A DNA stretch of 64,000 nt from Microbotryum silenes-acaulis. Its lineage: Eukaryota; Basidiomycota; Microbotryomycetes; Microbotryales; Microbotryaceae. Positions within the stretch are counted from its first letter, which is position 1. Every line of letters starts with the position of its first letter. The position numbers and the translations under genes were made by a program. The notes under the pieces are model-generated. The model did no database searches. It saw nothing but the letters and a program-made list of their open reading frames with translations, and was not told the origin of the DNA. Of the stretch, positions 12,504-28,747 are shown one piece after another. Location: positions 248,001-312,000 of the forward strand of contig QPFY01000020.1 in NCBI GenBank assembly GCA_003665825.1. Reading direction: 5' to 3'.

Positions 12504-14831
12504 ATGGCACCTCCACGCACGTCGAATGTTGCCCAAGACCCGCCATCAGTAGACGTCTCAACCTCGTCCTCCTCGTCCAGCTCGTCCACGACCTCCCCGC
12601 TTCTGCTCCCGAGCCCGTCCCTCGCAACGCTCTCAACACCGACCTACGACATACCCATCGCCGTCTCCACACCCCTAGACACCCCCATCATCTGCACCTC
12701 ATCCAACATCCACCCGCCCACTTCATCCGACACCGACGGCGTTTATTCCCCCCAAGAACTCTCGCAATCGCTTCAACAAAACCCCGTCGAACACGTACGC
12801 GAGATCGCTTTGGGTCGGTTGTCCGATCAGACTTATGCGACGTTGTTACCGGGATGGAGGGATCGTTTGAGAAAGGTGTTGGTGAGCAATTTACAGAGGG
12901 AGATGGGGACGTTGGTTTGGATACAGGTACATATACACTCGTCACCCTTGCGAGAATTCTTTCCAAGGTGGGACGGGAAAGGGAGTTAGTTGACTGATTG
13001 ATCGATCGATTACACGCTCTGATTGGTGATGCGACGACGAACAGGCGAGCTTGAGAACCCCAGCGAGGGATGATTATTTCGTCAAGACGAGTTTGTTGGG
13101 CACCCATTCGTTCTTTATGATTTGTGTGCCGATGCCGTTTTGGTTCGGCCATGGAAGTGTGGGCAGAGGGTCAGTTCGCATGCTTCAAGGTTTTTCGGGG
13201 GGTGGGAACTCACCAAACTGATCACTTCACCGCCTTCTTCAGGTTACTCTATGTTTTGGCCGCAGGAGGATACACCACCTCGGTATTGAAGGATCTACTC
13301 TGCGTCCCAAGACCGTATTCCCCCCCACTTGTGAGGTTATCCGTCGGGACCCACGCGCTGGAATACGGGTTCCCTTCGACCCATTCGACGTGAGTCGATC
13401 GATGTCAGGAGCACAGGCAGCCTTGATTCTTCGGAAGAGGCTCATTGTCTTTTTCCTTCGATGAATCGCAGAACGACGGTCTCGATGGCGTTGTATTTTG
13501 CGGGGTTGCTGTGGCATTCTGGGTTCGAAAATTCGTTGGTCAATTTGGTCGGCTATATCGTGCTGGCGATTATTTGCGTCAGTGTGGTGTTTGGCAGGCT
13601 TTATACGGGAATGGTGAGCGGTTTGAATCGTTCTCTATCATCTGGCTATTACATCGGAACTAACCCCACACCTCATCCCTCAGCATTCCATCACAGATGT
13701 CATCGTCGGAACGCTCATGGGCGTCCTCTGCTGGCTCTGGTACTACGTATACGAAACCTCCGTCGAGCACTTCACACTCCGAACCGGACCCCTCGTAGCC
13801 CTCACCATGATCCCGTCAACTCTCCTCCTCGTCTTCGTCCACCCCGCCCCGGCCGAAGATTGTCCCTGTTTCGAGGACGCCGTCGCGTTCGTGAGTGTTG
13901 CGACGGGGATCGTCTTGGGGCATCATTTTCATCCGAGGGAATTGTTGGGTGAGACGGTTCGATGGGGTGTGGGAGAAGGATGGGGGGAGAGCGTTCTACA
14001 GCTCGTTTGGATGGGGACGGTCGTGCTTAAATTGGTTTTGGGTCAGTTTCTCTGGGTCGGCGTTGAGGTCATCGGAGAGAATGACTGCTGAACCCTATTC
14101 AATCTTGTTGTACGCAGGCATCTTGACCATCTTCACATGGCGTCTCGTCGCCAAGGAAGTGTGTCATGCGACCCTCCCCCCGTTGTTCAGGTTCTTTTCA
14201 TCGTTCCTCCTGCCTCGGAGGCATTATCACGATGCGACAGAGTGTAAGTCCCATGGTGCGATTCGAAGCCTCCGCCTATCCTGACGGACTCGATATTTCC
14301 CTCTCGTCCTCAGACGACGCCTATCAGAAAACCGAAGGGCTCCACCCCGTCCCATCCATCATCGACTTGCCCTCCCTCAACGACCTCGACCTCGACCCTA
14401 CCACACCTCTCACCTCATCTTACACCGCCGCCTCGTCACCCTCTTTCAAAAACCAACTCCGTAGTCGATCAGGCCATTCCTCCCCTTCGCCTTCCGTCAT
14501 GGTGGACGAGAGCGATCCTTTAGGTTTGTTGAGACAAAAGCAGAAGAGGGAGATCGAGGGCGAGAATGGGGAGCGGGGTGGGGAGGGGTATGAGAAATTG
14601 AGTCAAAGCACGAGTAAGAAGGATGGCGATCGCGTGAGGAGGGACGCGGATGTGTTGACCAAGGTGTTTGTGGTGAGTACTCTCAGGTGGTGAGCGTTAC
14701 AGGGTAGAGATTTACGTACTGATTTTTGGGGGATGGTATGAAAGTATTCGGGTATCGGCTGGTTCGCGACGATTGGGATTCCGTGGGCGTTCGAGCACGT
14801 CGGATTGACGATTCCTCCGTCGCTTGCATGA
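12504..14831 (+). CDS. LCB3: Sphingoid long-chain base phosphate phosphatase (LCB3/SPP family)
   Basis: ER membrane phosphatase that removes phosphate from dihydrosphingosine/phytosphingosine 1-phosphate. Exons 12504-12926, 13045-13169, 13243-13389, 13472-13613, 13684-14041, 14118-14243, 14314-14672 and 14745-14831 give 588 aa. The PAP2 catalytic motifs are all visible: KDLLCVPRP (KX6RP), PSTHS (PSGH-like) and GRLYTGMHSITD (the RX5HX3D part of motif 3; the usual leading Ser is Gly). Many hydrophobic helices flank them. The N-terminus (about 85 residues) is Ser/Thr/Pro-rich and probably cytosolic and disordered; a second low-complexity stretch lies in exon 7. Family assignment rests on the motif spacing and on the family sequence VRREMGTLVWIQ-like region before the first helices. 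Confidence 0.88.
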
Positions 14832-15290
14832 TGTTGACTCGGGGTAGGTCTGGCATTACCCCTTGGCTTTCTCTACTACTCTAGAATTGTTGTGCCCATA
14901 TTTTACGCTTTACGATTTCATAAGTGATCTTCAAACCGATTGTCCGGTCAGCTGTTTCTCAGCTTCTTCCGACGGGTACCGGCTAACTGGAAGAGGAACA
15001 TCATTTGCCGTGAGGGTGGTCGGTCAATAGTTGAGGCTACCCTACGGAACTGACTTGGAACTTGGGAGCTTCAGTTTGCTTATTGTAGTTTTTCTCCGCC
15101 CCGCTCCGATTGAACGATGTTGAATATTTTGGCTTTCGGTCTATTACGCACGCGCCGCCCAGTTAATTAGTCTCTCCTCTGCCAGCCAAGTAAAGCGCCT
15201 ATTTGCTGAGAGCTTCTTTGCGCTAGCTCGCTTTGCTCCGATCCCCTTCGATCCCGCTCCGTCCACTCCCCATTCTGCAGACTCGAAACC
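14832..15290. promoter_or_regulatory. Upstream region of the hexokinase gene
   Basis: Holds the 3' end of the phosphatase transcript and the hexokinase promoter. A TTAATTAG motif at about 15161-15168 recurs upstream of other genes in the window (near 36200 and 38957); its role is unknown. Confidence 0.35.
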
Positions 15291-18021
15291 ATGTCCACGC
15301 CTACGCCCACCGACTCATCTAGACCGTCTACTCGTCGTTCGAGTAGGTCCGAGGTGAGTACCGTACCCTATGATCGAACGAAGATCAAGGCCGAGTGTGT
15401 CCACTCCGGGACTTTTTGATCGATCTGACTCGCTCCTCCTCCCTCCGCTTCGTCGCACCTGACCTTTTGCCCCACCCGATTCGTATTCGGTGCAGATCCC
15501 AAGTGGCGCTACCTTCCGCAGGGTAAGCTCCTGCTCATTTTTTTTTCTCTTTACCCCACACGAACCAAGAAGCACGAATTGATAACCCCTGCTCTCTGTG
15601 TGTGACAGGCGTCCACCACCGCGCGAGGCTCCGTCTCCGGTACGGGACGTCGTAGCGAGCTATTATCGCACTTCCATCGTACCCATGAGGAGAACCATCC
15701 CCCCTCGGCTTCAAAGAAGGTCAGTTTTTTGAATGACCAAGTTTCCCCTACTTCGGGTGTGGGGACGCGCGGCGGGGCGGGGCTTTCGTAGGCAGCGCGG
15801 GCAGAGCATTGGCGCAGAGCGGATGTGGGGCGTCATCGCGTCATCGTCATCGAGTCGCGGGGGGGTGAAGCGACCGAGGAGGACAGGGCTGGCGAGCGTA
15901 AAGCAAAGCGAGAGAGCAGATGGGGAAACATCGTATACGACACTAGATACGGGGATGCGTTGGACTGATCAAATGGTGTACTTGTTGGGTGGGTGGTAGG
16001 ATATGGCCGAGTGGTTGAGCAAGCTCGAACGTCAGTTCTCGGTCACGTCGCAACGCTGCCGTATGATCGTCGACGCCTTTATCGAAACTCTCGAACGCGG
16101 CTTGACCCAAACCGGTCAGGAAGTGGTGAGTGACATGGTAATAACCGTACCGTAGTCGGGATCGCTCACGCTATGGCAATGACTCGGGGGACACAGCCTA
16201 TGATCCCTACGTTCGTCTTTGGCTGGCCGACGGGCAAAGAGGTCGGGTCATACCTCGCCGTCGATCTGGGAGGAACCAACTTGCGCGTTTGCCACGTCGA
16301 ACTTGAAGGTGATGGCAAGTTCGAGGTTACGCAGACAAAGTACCGGTTGTACGTTCGCGCCTCAGAGGAATTCCCGCGGAGCAGCAAGGTTGCTGATTTG
16401 GATCCCTCTCGGCCTTATCAGGACCGAGGAACAGAAGCAAGGCGAGGGCCAGGATCTGATCGACTTCTGCTCAGAGTGCCTCAACAAGTTCATCCAGGAT
16501 CATTACGGCGATGAGAATGGCGAGGTCATCCTCGAGGAACCGTTGGCACTCGGCTTCACGTTTAGTTATCCTTGCATGTCAGTCTCGCGTCCGCGAGGAA
16601 TCGTCGAAAACGCGTTGTTGGCCATCCTGACTGACCCCGATCCCGAACAGCCAAGAGAGGATCGACCACGGTGTCTTGTTGCGCTGGACCAAAGGCTTTG
16701 GCGCTCCCAACATCGAGAACCATGACGTCGCCCAGATGTTCAAAGACTCGCTTAAAAAGTTCGACGTCCCCGTCGAGCTCGTCGCCCTCATCAACGATAC
16801 GACGGGAACTTTGATCGCATCGGCTTATGTCGAGCCCAGGACGCGTGCGGGTGTCATCTTTGGAACGGGGTGCAATGCTGCGTACGTCCCGTAGAGCGAG
16901 TGAGGGCAAGGGCGGTGCACTTCTGGGGGAGTGGGGGGAGCGGTTATCTGACCTCGTCTTTTCACTCGGGGGAGGTATCAGGTATATGGAGAAGATCTCC
17001 GCCATCACCAAGATCAAGGACCTCGGACTTCCCCCGGACGCCGAGATGGCGATCAACTGCGAATGGGGTGCCTTTGACTCGTCGACGCACGAGAACCTCC
17101 CCCGCACCTCGTACGACATCGCCATCGACGAGTCGTCCAACAAGCCGGGCGAACAGGCGTTCGAGAAGATGATTGCGGGGTTGTACTTGGGCGAGATCTT
17201 CCGTTTGGTCATGTGCGAGATGATCGATGAGGGCGTTTTGTTTCTCGGTCAAGAGACGTACAAGGTCGAGAAGCCTTATGCGTTCGATACGGCTTTCTTG
17301 TCCTTGATTGAGAGGTACGTGGAGCGAAGCAAGGTCTTGATCCCGATCGCTGGAGCTGATCACTGTCGGGGGTTGTTTCTCGCGCACAGCGACCACACGG
17401 ACGAACTCTTGACGGTCACCGGCCTGTTCGCGCATTTCTACTCGCTCGACACTACGATCAAGGAACGTCAATTCTTCCGCCGTCTCGCGCAACTCATCGG
17501 AACCCGTGCCGCTCGACTTTCGGCCTGCGGTATCGCAGCCATCGTTTCGAAGCAGGGTTACCTCGAGGAAGGGTGCGGCGTCGCAACGGATGGATCGCTT
17601 TACAACGTCAGTCCCAACATGGCCCAGGTGTTCAGATGAGGTAGAAGTGTATACTAATTTCCAGCTCTCGTTGCGATCGTGACACAGAAATACCCCAAGT
17701 TCCCCGAACGCATCTCCGAGGCCTTGCAGGACATCTTCGGCGAGAAGGGACGGTGAGTGACGACACCCTCGGTGGCATCAGGTGCCCCGCATTGAGGAGT
17801 TGGACTGACGTGTGGTGACGACGTTTTGCTTACAGAGGCATCAAGACCTACCATGCTGAAGATGGGTCCGGCGTTGGGGCGGCCGTTATTGCTGGTACGT
17901 CGCGATCTGCGGGTTCTTTGTGCAGTGGCGTGGGCGTAGGAACTGATGAATCGTTGGTTACGTGCTATTTGCAGCCATGACCAAAGCGCGGAAAGAAGCC
18001 GGCGTCATCACACACGTCTAA
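15291..18021 (+). CDS. Hexokinase/glucokinase
   Basis: Phosphorylates glucose with ATP at the entry to glycolysis. Twelve exons: 15291-15353, 15496-15522, 15609-15719, 16000-16125, 16197-16348, 16422-16577, 16651-16881, 16982-17314, 17390-17606, 17688-17752, 17836-17894, 17975-18021; 528 aa. Motifs in order are the phosphate-1 loop LAVDLGGTNLRV, sugar-binding LGFTFSYPC and RWTKGFGAPNIE, INDTTGTL, and GTGCNAAY for adenosine binding. The first three exons add a Ser/Thr/Arg-rich extension of about 67 residues before the conserved MAEWLSKLE start of the fold; a shorter isoform from that ATG (16003) is possible. The hexokinase versus glucokinase subtype is not decided. Confidence 0.95.
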
Positions 18022-18732
18022 ATCCACCCCAATTTCGACCCTAACTCCAACTTTATGTCAGAATCAAAACCAGGGACGCTTCGAAGAAACCATACAGTAA
18101 CAAAGTCTTACCTTCGATATGGATGGAGAACAGTGCAGGACTTTGTTCCTCTCTCTCTCACTTTTGTGTGAATACAACATGCTCGCGTGAGGAGATCTGT
18201 GCGTCTCTTGGGTGATGGATCGGGGGATAAGTTGCTGCAGGGGATGGATGTGATGATCGGAGATAATAATGAAAATGATAGAAGGTCTATACGATATCTA
18301 GAGTGTTTGTGGTCCGGAGATGACATGATCCGATCGCCTCCTTCCCAGTCCTAAGCCACCATGACTACTGAATCGAAGGTAGACAGTCGTGAAAGGCACG
18401 AGATCGCTCTCGAGCCTCACTCTGATTCCGAGTCCAAACTGAAAGGATCAAACGGTGTAATTCGCAGGCGAAGAAAGACTATTAAAAGGACTAAGGTCAA
18501 AAGACGCTGCGGCCCCGCGCGCGAGGGCAAGCGTGAGGCCGCTGAGGTTGGCTCGATGTAAGGGTCGTGCCTTACAGAGAGTCGCGAGGAGGGTCGTAGA
18601 TCGAAGTCGAGACATTGAGAGGCGGTGGAGGATACTTTGTTAAACGTCGTTACTGGGTTTCAGTTAGAAGTTAAGCTACCAAGAGAGAGAAAGAGAGAGA
18701 AAGAGAAATTGGGAAGGGCTTCCCACTGACAA
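18022..18732. other. Intergenic region with a GAGA/GAAA microsatellite
   Basis: Between hexokinase and the LINE remnant. An imperfect GAGA/GAAA repeat at about 18678-18708 abuts the broken 3' end of the LINE. A 66-codon Arg/Lys-rich frame at 18361-18561 has an ATG in fair context but no recognisable domain and is not called as a gene. Confidence 0.45.
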
Positions 18733-19207
18733 CTTGAAGGAGCGCAGGCGGCCCCGAAGGGTCGTGTCGGAGGGCGTTGCTGAGGTGTGAGAGGAAGCGT
18801 TTTTTGTCTGGCTTGTCGGAGGAAAGCGCGTATATTACTACAACCCGGACCTTTGAATCACCCACACGAAAGGTGGCGTCGGTGACTCGGTCCGGGAAAG
18901 AGAAAGAGGCACGAAGAGTGTTCGAAGGCGACTCGGGATCAATAGTAATGACCACGGAGTCGCTCTTCCAGAGTATGGCAGTATTGTTGAAAGGAGCGAA
19001 AAGAGCGGAGAGCTTCAAGTCTTGGCACTCCTGCGTCCACTGGGCCACCCTTTCCGGGGAAGGTCCGCCAGTTTCGCTCAGGAGAAAGACGTCGGCGTTG
19101 TGGGATCGGAGATTGGAGAAAAGAGAGGCACGCTTACGGTCTTCATTGATTGACTGCACGTTGGCAGCAACAAAAGATACGTTTGGGATCTTAGTTGCGC
19201 TCATCAT
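18733..19207 (-). pseudogene. LINE ORF2 fragment (AP endonuclease N-terminal part)
   Basis: Starts at an ATGATG pair overlapping the ORF1 stop (ATG at 19207 and 19204, TAA at 19193-19191). The fragment shows the endonuclease landmarks N in AANVQSI and E in LLSETGG, then a beta-rich region to LLQVV, where the homology stops before the expected GDFN. After that about 20 junk codons follow to a stop at 18671. Confidence 0.8.
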
Positions 19208-20387
19208 CTTGGTCCATAGCGTCTTCCGCGTCCTTGGGAGGTGCTCCTTGGTCTTCGGCCCCTTCTTCGTCGGCATCGTCGTCGGCGCCGGCGTCTTCGG
19301 GTCGGGCTTTGGGCGCGGCTGAGAGCATCGGCGTGGGCGAGGAGGGCTTCGAGGAGGGCTCGGTGGCTTGGAAGGCAGCAAGAGGGGTACCTGAGGTGGG
19401 CGAAGGAGCTGCAATCGACTTGGATCGAGTCATGATTGTCTTTGGCGTGGCCGGGGGAGGCATCGGGGCAGAAGAGGAGGGCGCTGGGCTGGGAGGCTCA
19501 CACGATTTTTCAACTTGGGAAAAGTCTGTTCCCTGGTTGGGGGGGAGGTGGGGGGCAGCTTGGGTGGGAATGAGGGGAGAGAAGTTGAATGAGAGCTCGG
19601 GACGAACGTCGTTGTTCGACGAAGGTGCAGGCTGGACAGCCAGATCCTGTTCGACTCGACGTTTTTTGGTCGTGCGGTCCGAGGCGTGGGCCGCGGGAAC
19701 CGACGTGGATCCGGTGGCGGCGGCGGGAGTGGCGGCGGGCGAAGCACGTGACGTCGGGACACCCTGCGAATTCGACGCGTGGCGGTCCGGGCAATGTTGA
19801 GTGGCATGGGAGGTCTTTGTGCAGATCTTGCACGCAGGGGCCATAGGGCAGTCCTTACGGACATGGGCCGTGGAACGGCAGAAGACGCAGTGGCGCATGC
19901 CACCGGTGATCCTCAGCGGCATTCGCTCGACCGCCCCGTCACGTTCAATGGTAATCGCAGCGGGGGGTAGGACGTCTACATCTTTGAGGGAAAGGACGAA
20001 ATCATATACTCCAGAGATATGCTTCGTCTTTCCGATGTAATGGATGCGTTGGAGGAGGACCTTGCCAAAAGGAGCGATCTTCTCCCTGAAGAGGCGTAGG
20101 CCCTCGGTGTCCGAGAAGAAGCCCGTAAGGGTGCACTGGATTACACCTCCCTCAGTAGAGGTAAAAAGCTTCTCAAATAGGCAGGTGATCCTTCCAATAG
20201 GGAGGCCCTTGGCGATCAAAGTGTCAAGGTCGGCGTCCTTTGGAAAGCGGAGGGCGCTCTGACCCTCGATGACGCAGGGCATCGCGCCGGCAAGGGCGGG
20301 GTAATGTTTGTCGAGCGCAAGGAGGACTTGGTCGAACGAGGTTGCGGATGAGTTTTTGGTGATGACACAGTTTGCGATGTCGTGCAT
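19191..20387 (-). pseudogene. LINE ORF1 (gag-like, zinc knuckles)
   Basis: Nucleic-acid-binding protein of a LINE. From the ATG at 20387 the frame runs 398 residues without a break; it is open for about 55 codons further upstream but has no earlier ATG before a stop near 20557. Two adjacent knuckles are visible, CVFCRSTAHVRKDCP and CKICTKTSHATQHCP. The C-terminal 200 residues are Pro/Ala/Ser-rich with an acidic tail. The reading frame itself is intact, but the element is not, hence pseudogene. The ORF2 start overlaps its stop by 17 bases. Confidence 0.8.
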
Positions 20388-20555
20388 CAGGGGGCTGGAG
20401 GCGGCGTCAGTCGAGGGAGCGATGGTGGCGTTGCCGGGCTTCGCAGCGGGACGGGCGCCAACCGCGGCGGAGTAGGATTTGGCGACGGTGGTGGTGGCAG
20501 TGGCGGTGTGACCGGTAGGATCGGGAGGGCGGGGAGGTGCTATGACAGCAGTTTT

Positions 20556-21065
20556 TCACTACTCTCTAGAAGAGGACATGGACAACAACAACAACACCGC
20601 CAGCAGCATGCGTCCACGTCTTCACAAAAGGACAATTCGAGTCCGTTAGGCCCCAAGGGGAAGTTCTTTAAGGCTGGGCCGGCCCTGCTCTCTGGTCTCG
20701 CCGAAGCTCAGGTTTTCGGCATGGCTAGTAGGCTGCCGTGGTTCACCCGAGTTCTCCAAAGTGTTTCTTGTTGACTTGATAATAAAGTTCGGTAGGAGCA
20801 GCATCGTATATTACCTGCGGGCACTATGGGCGGGATCCTAGCGAAGTGGTGGCATTTTTGTTTCTACTGAGTCTGTATCCTGCCGAGCTCCGTCCCATCT
20901 TGGTGACGCCTCAGGTTACAATCTTCAGCGACCTTGAATCAAGTTCTCTTTAAGGTGCTATATCTCTATATGCCGATTATACTGGAAATGCTGACGAAGC
21001 ACCAGGGTCCTACTATGCGGGGTTGGACACAAGGTGTGGTAACGACTTAAAAACCCCGTAGCGGA
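20556..21065. other. Spacer between LINE remnant and ACBP-like gene A
   Basis: No gene or clear repeat. A CAACAACAA-type short run lies near 20580. This interval may contain an older LINE 5' UTR. Confidence 0.35.
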
Positions 21066-21774
21066 TCAAGCTTCTATAATAGCCTGCTGGTATTCATCGA
21101 CAACCTCCCAGTCCATCCTAGACATCATCCTGAGCGCTTCTTGCGTATACCTGGCTCTGGCGTTCTGGCACGACATGCCCTTGACCTCGCGCCACAGCTC
21201 CCACTTCTTGCGCTTGTGGAGTTCCAGAGCCCAAGGAATCGGTATATTGACATCGCCGATTTGGCCTTGTTGGAGGAGAGCATAAATCGATATGTTTTCA
21301 TCGAGCATGATGATATCGTCTTTGCGCATCTTGGCCACCATACTGAAAAAGTCTTGCGCTTTGACGAACTGGCGATAAATCCCTGCAAGGCATGGCGCAG
21401 GCGACAAGGTGGGTTTGAGCAAATAGAATAGTCGGAAGTTTCAGGTTTTGTGATTCGATCTGCCTCTCCAAAGGTTTTCTTAGATGATAGCACAGATTGT
21501 GACTTACAGTCTCGGGAGAGATCGCTAGGAACGGAGCAAACGACGGGCCCCGCCGAGCCGGCGCAATCTGCGGTTGCGCTCACTGCCCATCGGAAAAGTC
21601 GTACAATAACATCAGCAAGATGTTTTTCTTCCAATGATTCGACCGAAGCTCGAGTACATCGGAGGGTAGCCACTTACTCCCTCGGGGTGATATGTCTGTT
21701 CTTCGTTCGAGAGCGGCCGCAGTTGACAGATGAAGCGTCGAGGCGAGCACGGAAAGCAGGAACAGGAGCTTCAT
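21066..21774 (-). CDS. ACBP-like protein A with signal peptide
   Basis: Small acyl-CoA-binding-domain protein probably routed to the secretory pathway. Exons 21774-21678, 21582-21508 and 21382-21066 give 162 aa. Residues 1-20 (MKLLFLLSVLASTLHLSTAA) form a classic signal peptide. Exon 2 is a short linker with Cys39 and Cys48. Exon 3 is the ACB domain: FVKAQDFF, IYALLQQGQIGDVN, KWELWREVKGMS and a final amphipathic helix. Tyr91 matches the ligand Tyr28 of bovine ACBP, but the Lys32 position is Gln95, while the Lys54-equivalent in KRKKW is kept. It has the same intron positions and phases as gene B at 25899-26626, so they are tandem duplicates. CoA binding is therefore uncertain. Confidence 0.85.
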
Positions 21775-22373
21775 TGTGCGGATGGGTGGTCGTGCCGCCG
21801 AAGATGACAGTGATGCAAGAGGTGTGTAAGGTGCCAGGTAGGAGGAGAAGGAGAGGAAGAGCGTATAGGTTGCAGTCTTGTGGACAAAGAATCCGATCCA
21901 CCCCTGCGAGCCGTCACACCGGATCCGATGCATGACCCGGCATGCAGTGCGCAAGTGACCAAAGAAGCTGGCCGAGACCGGATCGAGCGTCTCGTTCGCG
22001 CTCGAACGGGAAGGTCTCCATCCGAGTCGTGGCGGGTGCGCGCGGGGCAGCCGGTTACCGGGGCGAATTCCTCCAGCGATAACTTGCATGTTTTGTACTT
22101 GACAGAAACACGGCCATAACACATTGCCTAACACTTCAGGTCAGTGACGGAATAACTCAGCAGCGTCCACCTTAGGGCTTCAATTGGCGGGGTATTTAGC
22201 GTATTTACGTCAGCCGGCGCTGGGAGTCCCACTTTGACGCCCCTGTCTCTCTCGCGGTCTCCTTCCGCTTCGCTTTCCTTCGCACTTTTTTTCATTGCTA
22301 CATACACCAATTTGAGACCACGTATCTATGGCACTGCCCCCAATGAGCTGTTCGGACTTCAGATATGGATATG
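21775..22373 (-). promoter_or_regulatory. Promoter region of ACBP-like gene A
   Basis: The interval between the ATG of gene A and the Copia target site. About 21940-22010 is homologous to the segment upstream of gene B (26815-26840 continued at 28743-28790), for example the shared GGCCGAGACCGGA followed by CGAGCG. The two promoters were therefore duplicated together with the genes. Confidence 0.6.
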
Positions 22374-22378
22374 CTAGC

Positions 22379-22593
22379 AGTTGGTGTGTTGGGAATGAGG
22401 GTTAGGAATGGCGCGTTCATTGGTAATCTGTTTAGAAGCGCTCGTCTGTTTAGTGAAGCCTGGCGATGCGCACCAACCGTTGTCTTCTCTCCACGGTTGG
22501 ATTACACGCTCGTCAGGTACGCATGTTTAGCTTCACAGCCACTTTCGTTGCAATTAACTGACGGTTGGATTACACGCTCGTCAGTCTCTTATT
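22379..22593 (+). repeat. 5' LTR (215 bp) of the Copia element
   Basis: Identical by reading to 25652-25866. Termini defined by the target duplication are AG at the left and TT at the right, not the usual TG and CA. Contains a 24-bp direct repeat at 22493-22516 and 22561-22584 (core GGTTGGATTACACGC). Confidence 0.93.
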
Positions 22594-22601
22594 TGGTAGC
22601 G
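22594..22601 (+). other. Primer-binding site of the Copia element
   Basis: TGGTAGCG sits directly after the LTR. It is complementary to the CGCTACCA end of fungal cytosolic initiator tRNA-Met, the Ty1 primer. Confidence 0.8.
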
Positions 22602-22658
22602 TCTGTATTGCCGCAAGGCACAGATCCGCACGCAGAAAAGACGCAGCGCGTATCCAAG

Positions 22659-25866
<3,208 letters not shown>

Positions 25867-25898
25867 CTAGCGGCCGAGATTATTTCAAAGGGAACGAG

Positions 25899-26626
25899 TC
25901 AAGCGTCCACGATGGGCTTCCCGTATTGATCGATGATCTTTTGGTCCATGGAATCAGCAAAGACGAGTGCTTGTTTCACGTATTGTGACCGTGCTTCGTT
26001 ACACGGCATTACTTCCAGCCTGTACCAGGCATCCCACTTGCTGCGTGCGACCATTACCAGTGCCCAAGGTTGATCTATGTTGACGTCGCCAATGCTTCCT
26101 TGTTGATACAGACCATACATCGACTCGTTTTTACCAAACGCGACTAGGTAGTCATTCCGCCAGATTGCTACCATATCGATGAAGATCTTTGATTGGACAA
26201 ATTGACGATAGATCTCTGCATTGCGGCGAAGGCAGACGGGGTCAGTGTACAAATATGGTTAAAAGGTTCCGCCCAGGGTCAGCGTGTCTTCATCCAGGGG
26301 AACAGCTGCCTAGGAAGGACACTGATCTAAAAAGTAAAAAAAACGGGGCTCACTGTCTTGGGTCGGATCGCTGGGAACAGAGCAAACAACGGGCGAATGA
26401 ACTCTCCCAGCGCAATTTGCCCAAGCCCTCACTGCCAGTCAACGGGGCCAAAAAAGCACCGTCAGCACGACATTGTTCAACATTTTCACGCCAGAATGCA
26501 AGAGCAAACCGAACGTGTTCTTGACTCACTTCCACGTGCCAGAATCCCTGCACGTCGTTCGACGGCGACCGCGATTGACAAATGAAGCGCCGAGGCGAGT
26601 ACGGAAAGCAGGAGCAGTAGCTTCAT
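25899..26626 (-). CDS. ACBP-like protein B with signal peptide
   Basis: Paralogue of gene A. Exons 26626-26530, 26431-26354 and 26215-25899 give 163 aa, with exon 1 (97 nt) and exon 3 (317 nt) of exactly the same length as in A. The signal peptide is MKLLLLLSVLASALHLSIAVA. Cys39 and Cys49 in exon 2 and a Cys in the ACB domain (VMPCNEAR) match those of A. The ACB core reads SMYGLYQQGSIGDVN and SKWDAWYRLEVMPC; both ligand tyrosines are present, but the Lys32 position is Gln96. The Copia element begins 28 bp past the stop, and a second element sits 215 bp upstream of the ATG. Function is inferred only from the domain. Confidence 0.84.
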
Positions 26627-26840
26627 TGTGCGTTTGGTGGCTTGGGTGGTAGAGCCGATTGCGAAAGGTATTTCTTGAGGCGGCCAGGTGCTATACCAGG
26701 TACGTAGACGGCGAAGTTAGTGGGATAAGCGAGAGAGAGCAAGTGGCGGTTGCGGTCGTGTAGACAAGGAGCCAGAGACATTCCTCAGCGAGGGTCGCCT
26801 TTGGCATTCACGATGCAGTGCTCTTGACCCGAAGAGATTG

Positions 26841-26912
26841 TGTTGAGGGACCATCCTGGTCGCCTTAACCAGTACACCAAAAGTGAAGGCACCTTCAAGA
26901 GATGCATGCGCT

Positions 26913-26928
<16 letters not shown>
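26841..26928 (-). repeat. 88-bp LTR (3' copy)
   Basis: Identical to 28655-28742. On the minus strand it is preceded by the purine run AGTGGGAG, a candidate polypurine tract. Confidence 0.88.
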
Positions 26929-28742
<1,814 letters not shown>

Positions 28743-28747
28743 GATTG

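Larger units (their letters stand above)
18733..20555 (-). mobile_element. 3'-truncated non-LTR (LINE) retrotransposon remnant
   Basis: On the minus strand the element reads ORF1 (from about 20555 to 19191) followed by the start of ORF2 (19207 to about 18733). ORF1 carries CCHC knuckles and ORF2 carries an APE-type endonuclease start; the rest of ORF2 (end of EN, RT, RNase H) and the 3' end are missing. No poly-A tail or target duplication was found. Losing the 3' half while keeping the 5' half is the reverse of ordinary 5' truncation, so the break is probably a later deletion. Confidence 0.85.

Noticed and set aside
16001..16020. tRNA A-box-like sequence TATGGCCGAGTGGTTGAG
   Set aside because: It is exon 4 of hexokinase (MAEWLSKLE); no B box, anticodon stem or acceptor stem follows.
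18361..18561. 66-codon basic open frame
   Set aside because: No homology recognised, next to repeats, no supporting introns or conserved motif.
22493..22584. Repeat-spacer pattern that might suggest a CRISPR unit
   Set aside because: Only two copies, inside a eukaryotic LTR, and duplicated with the LTR.
22365..22658. In-frame extension of Copia gag through the 5' LTR
   Set aside because: The same codons recur in the right LTR; the true gag start is ATG 22659 after the primer site.
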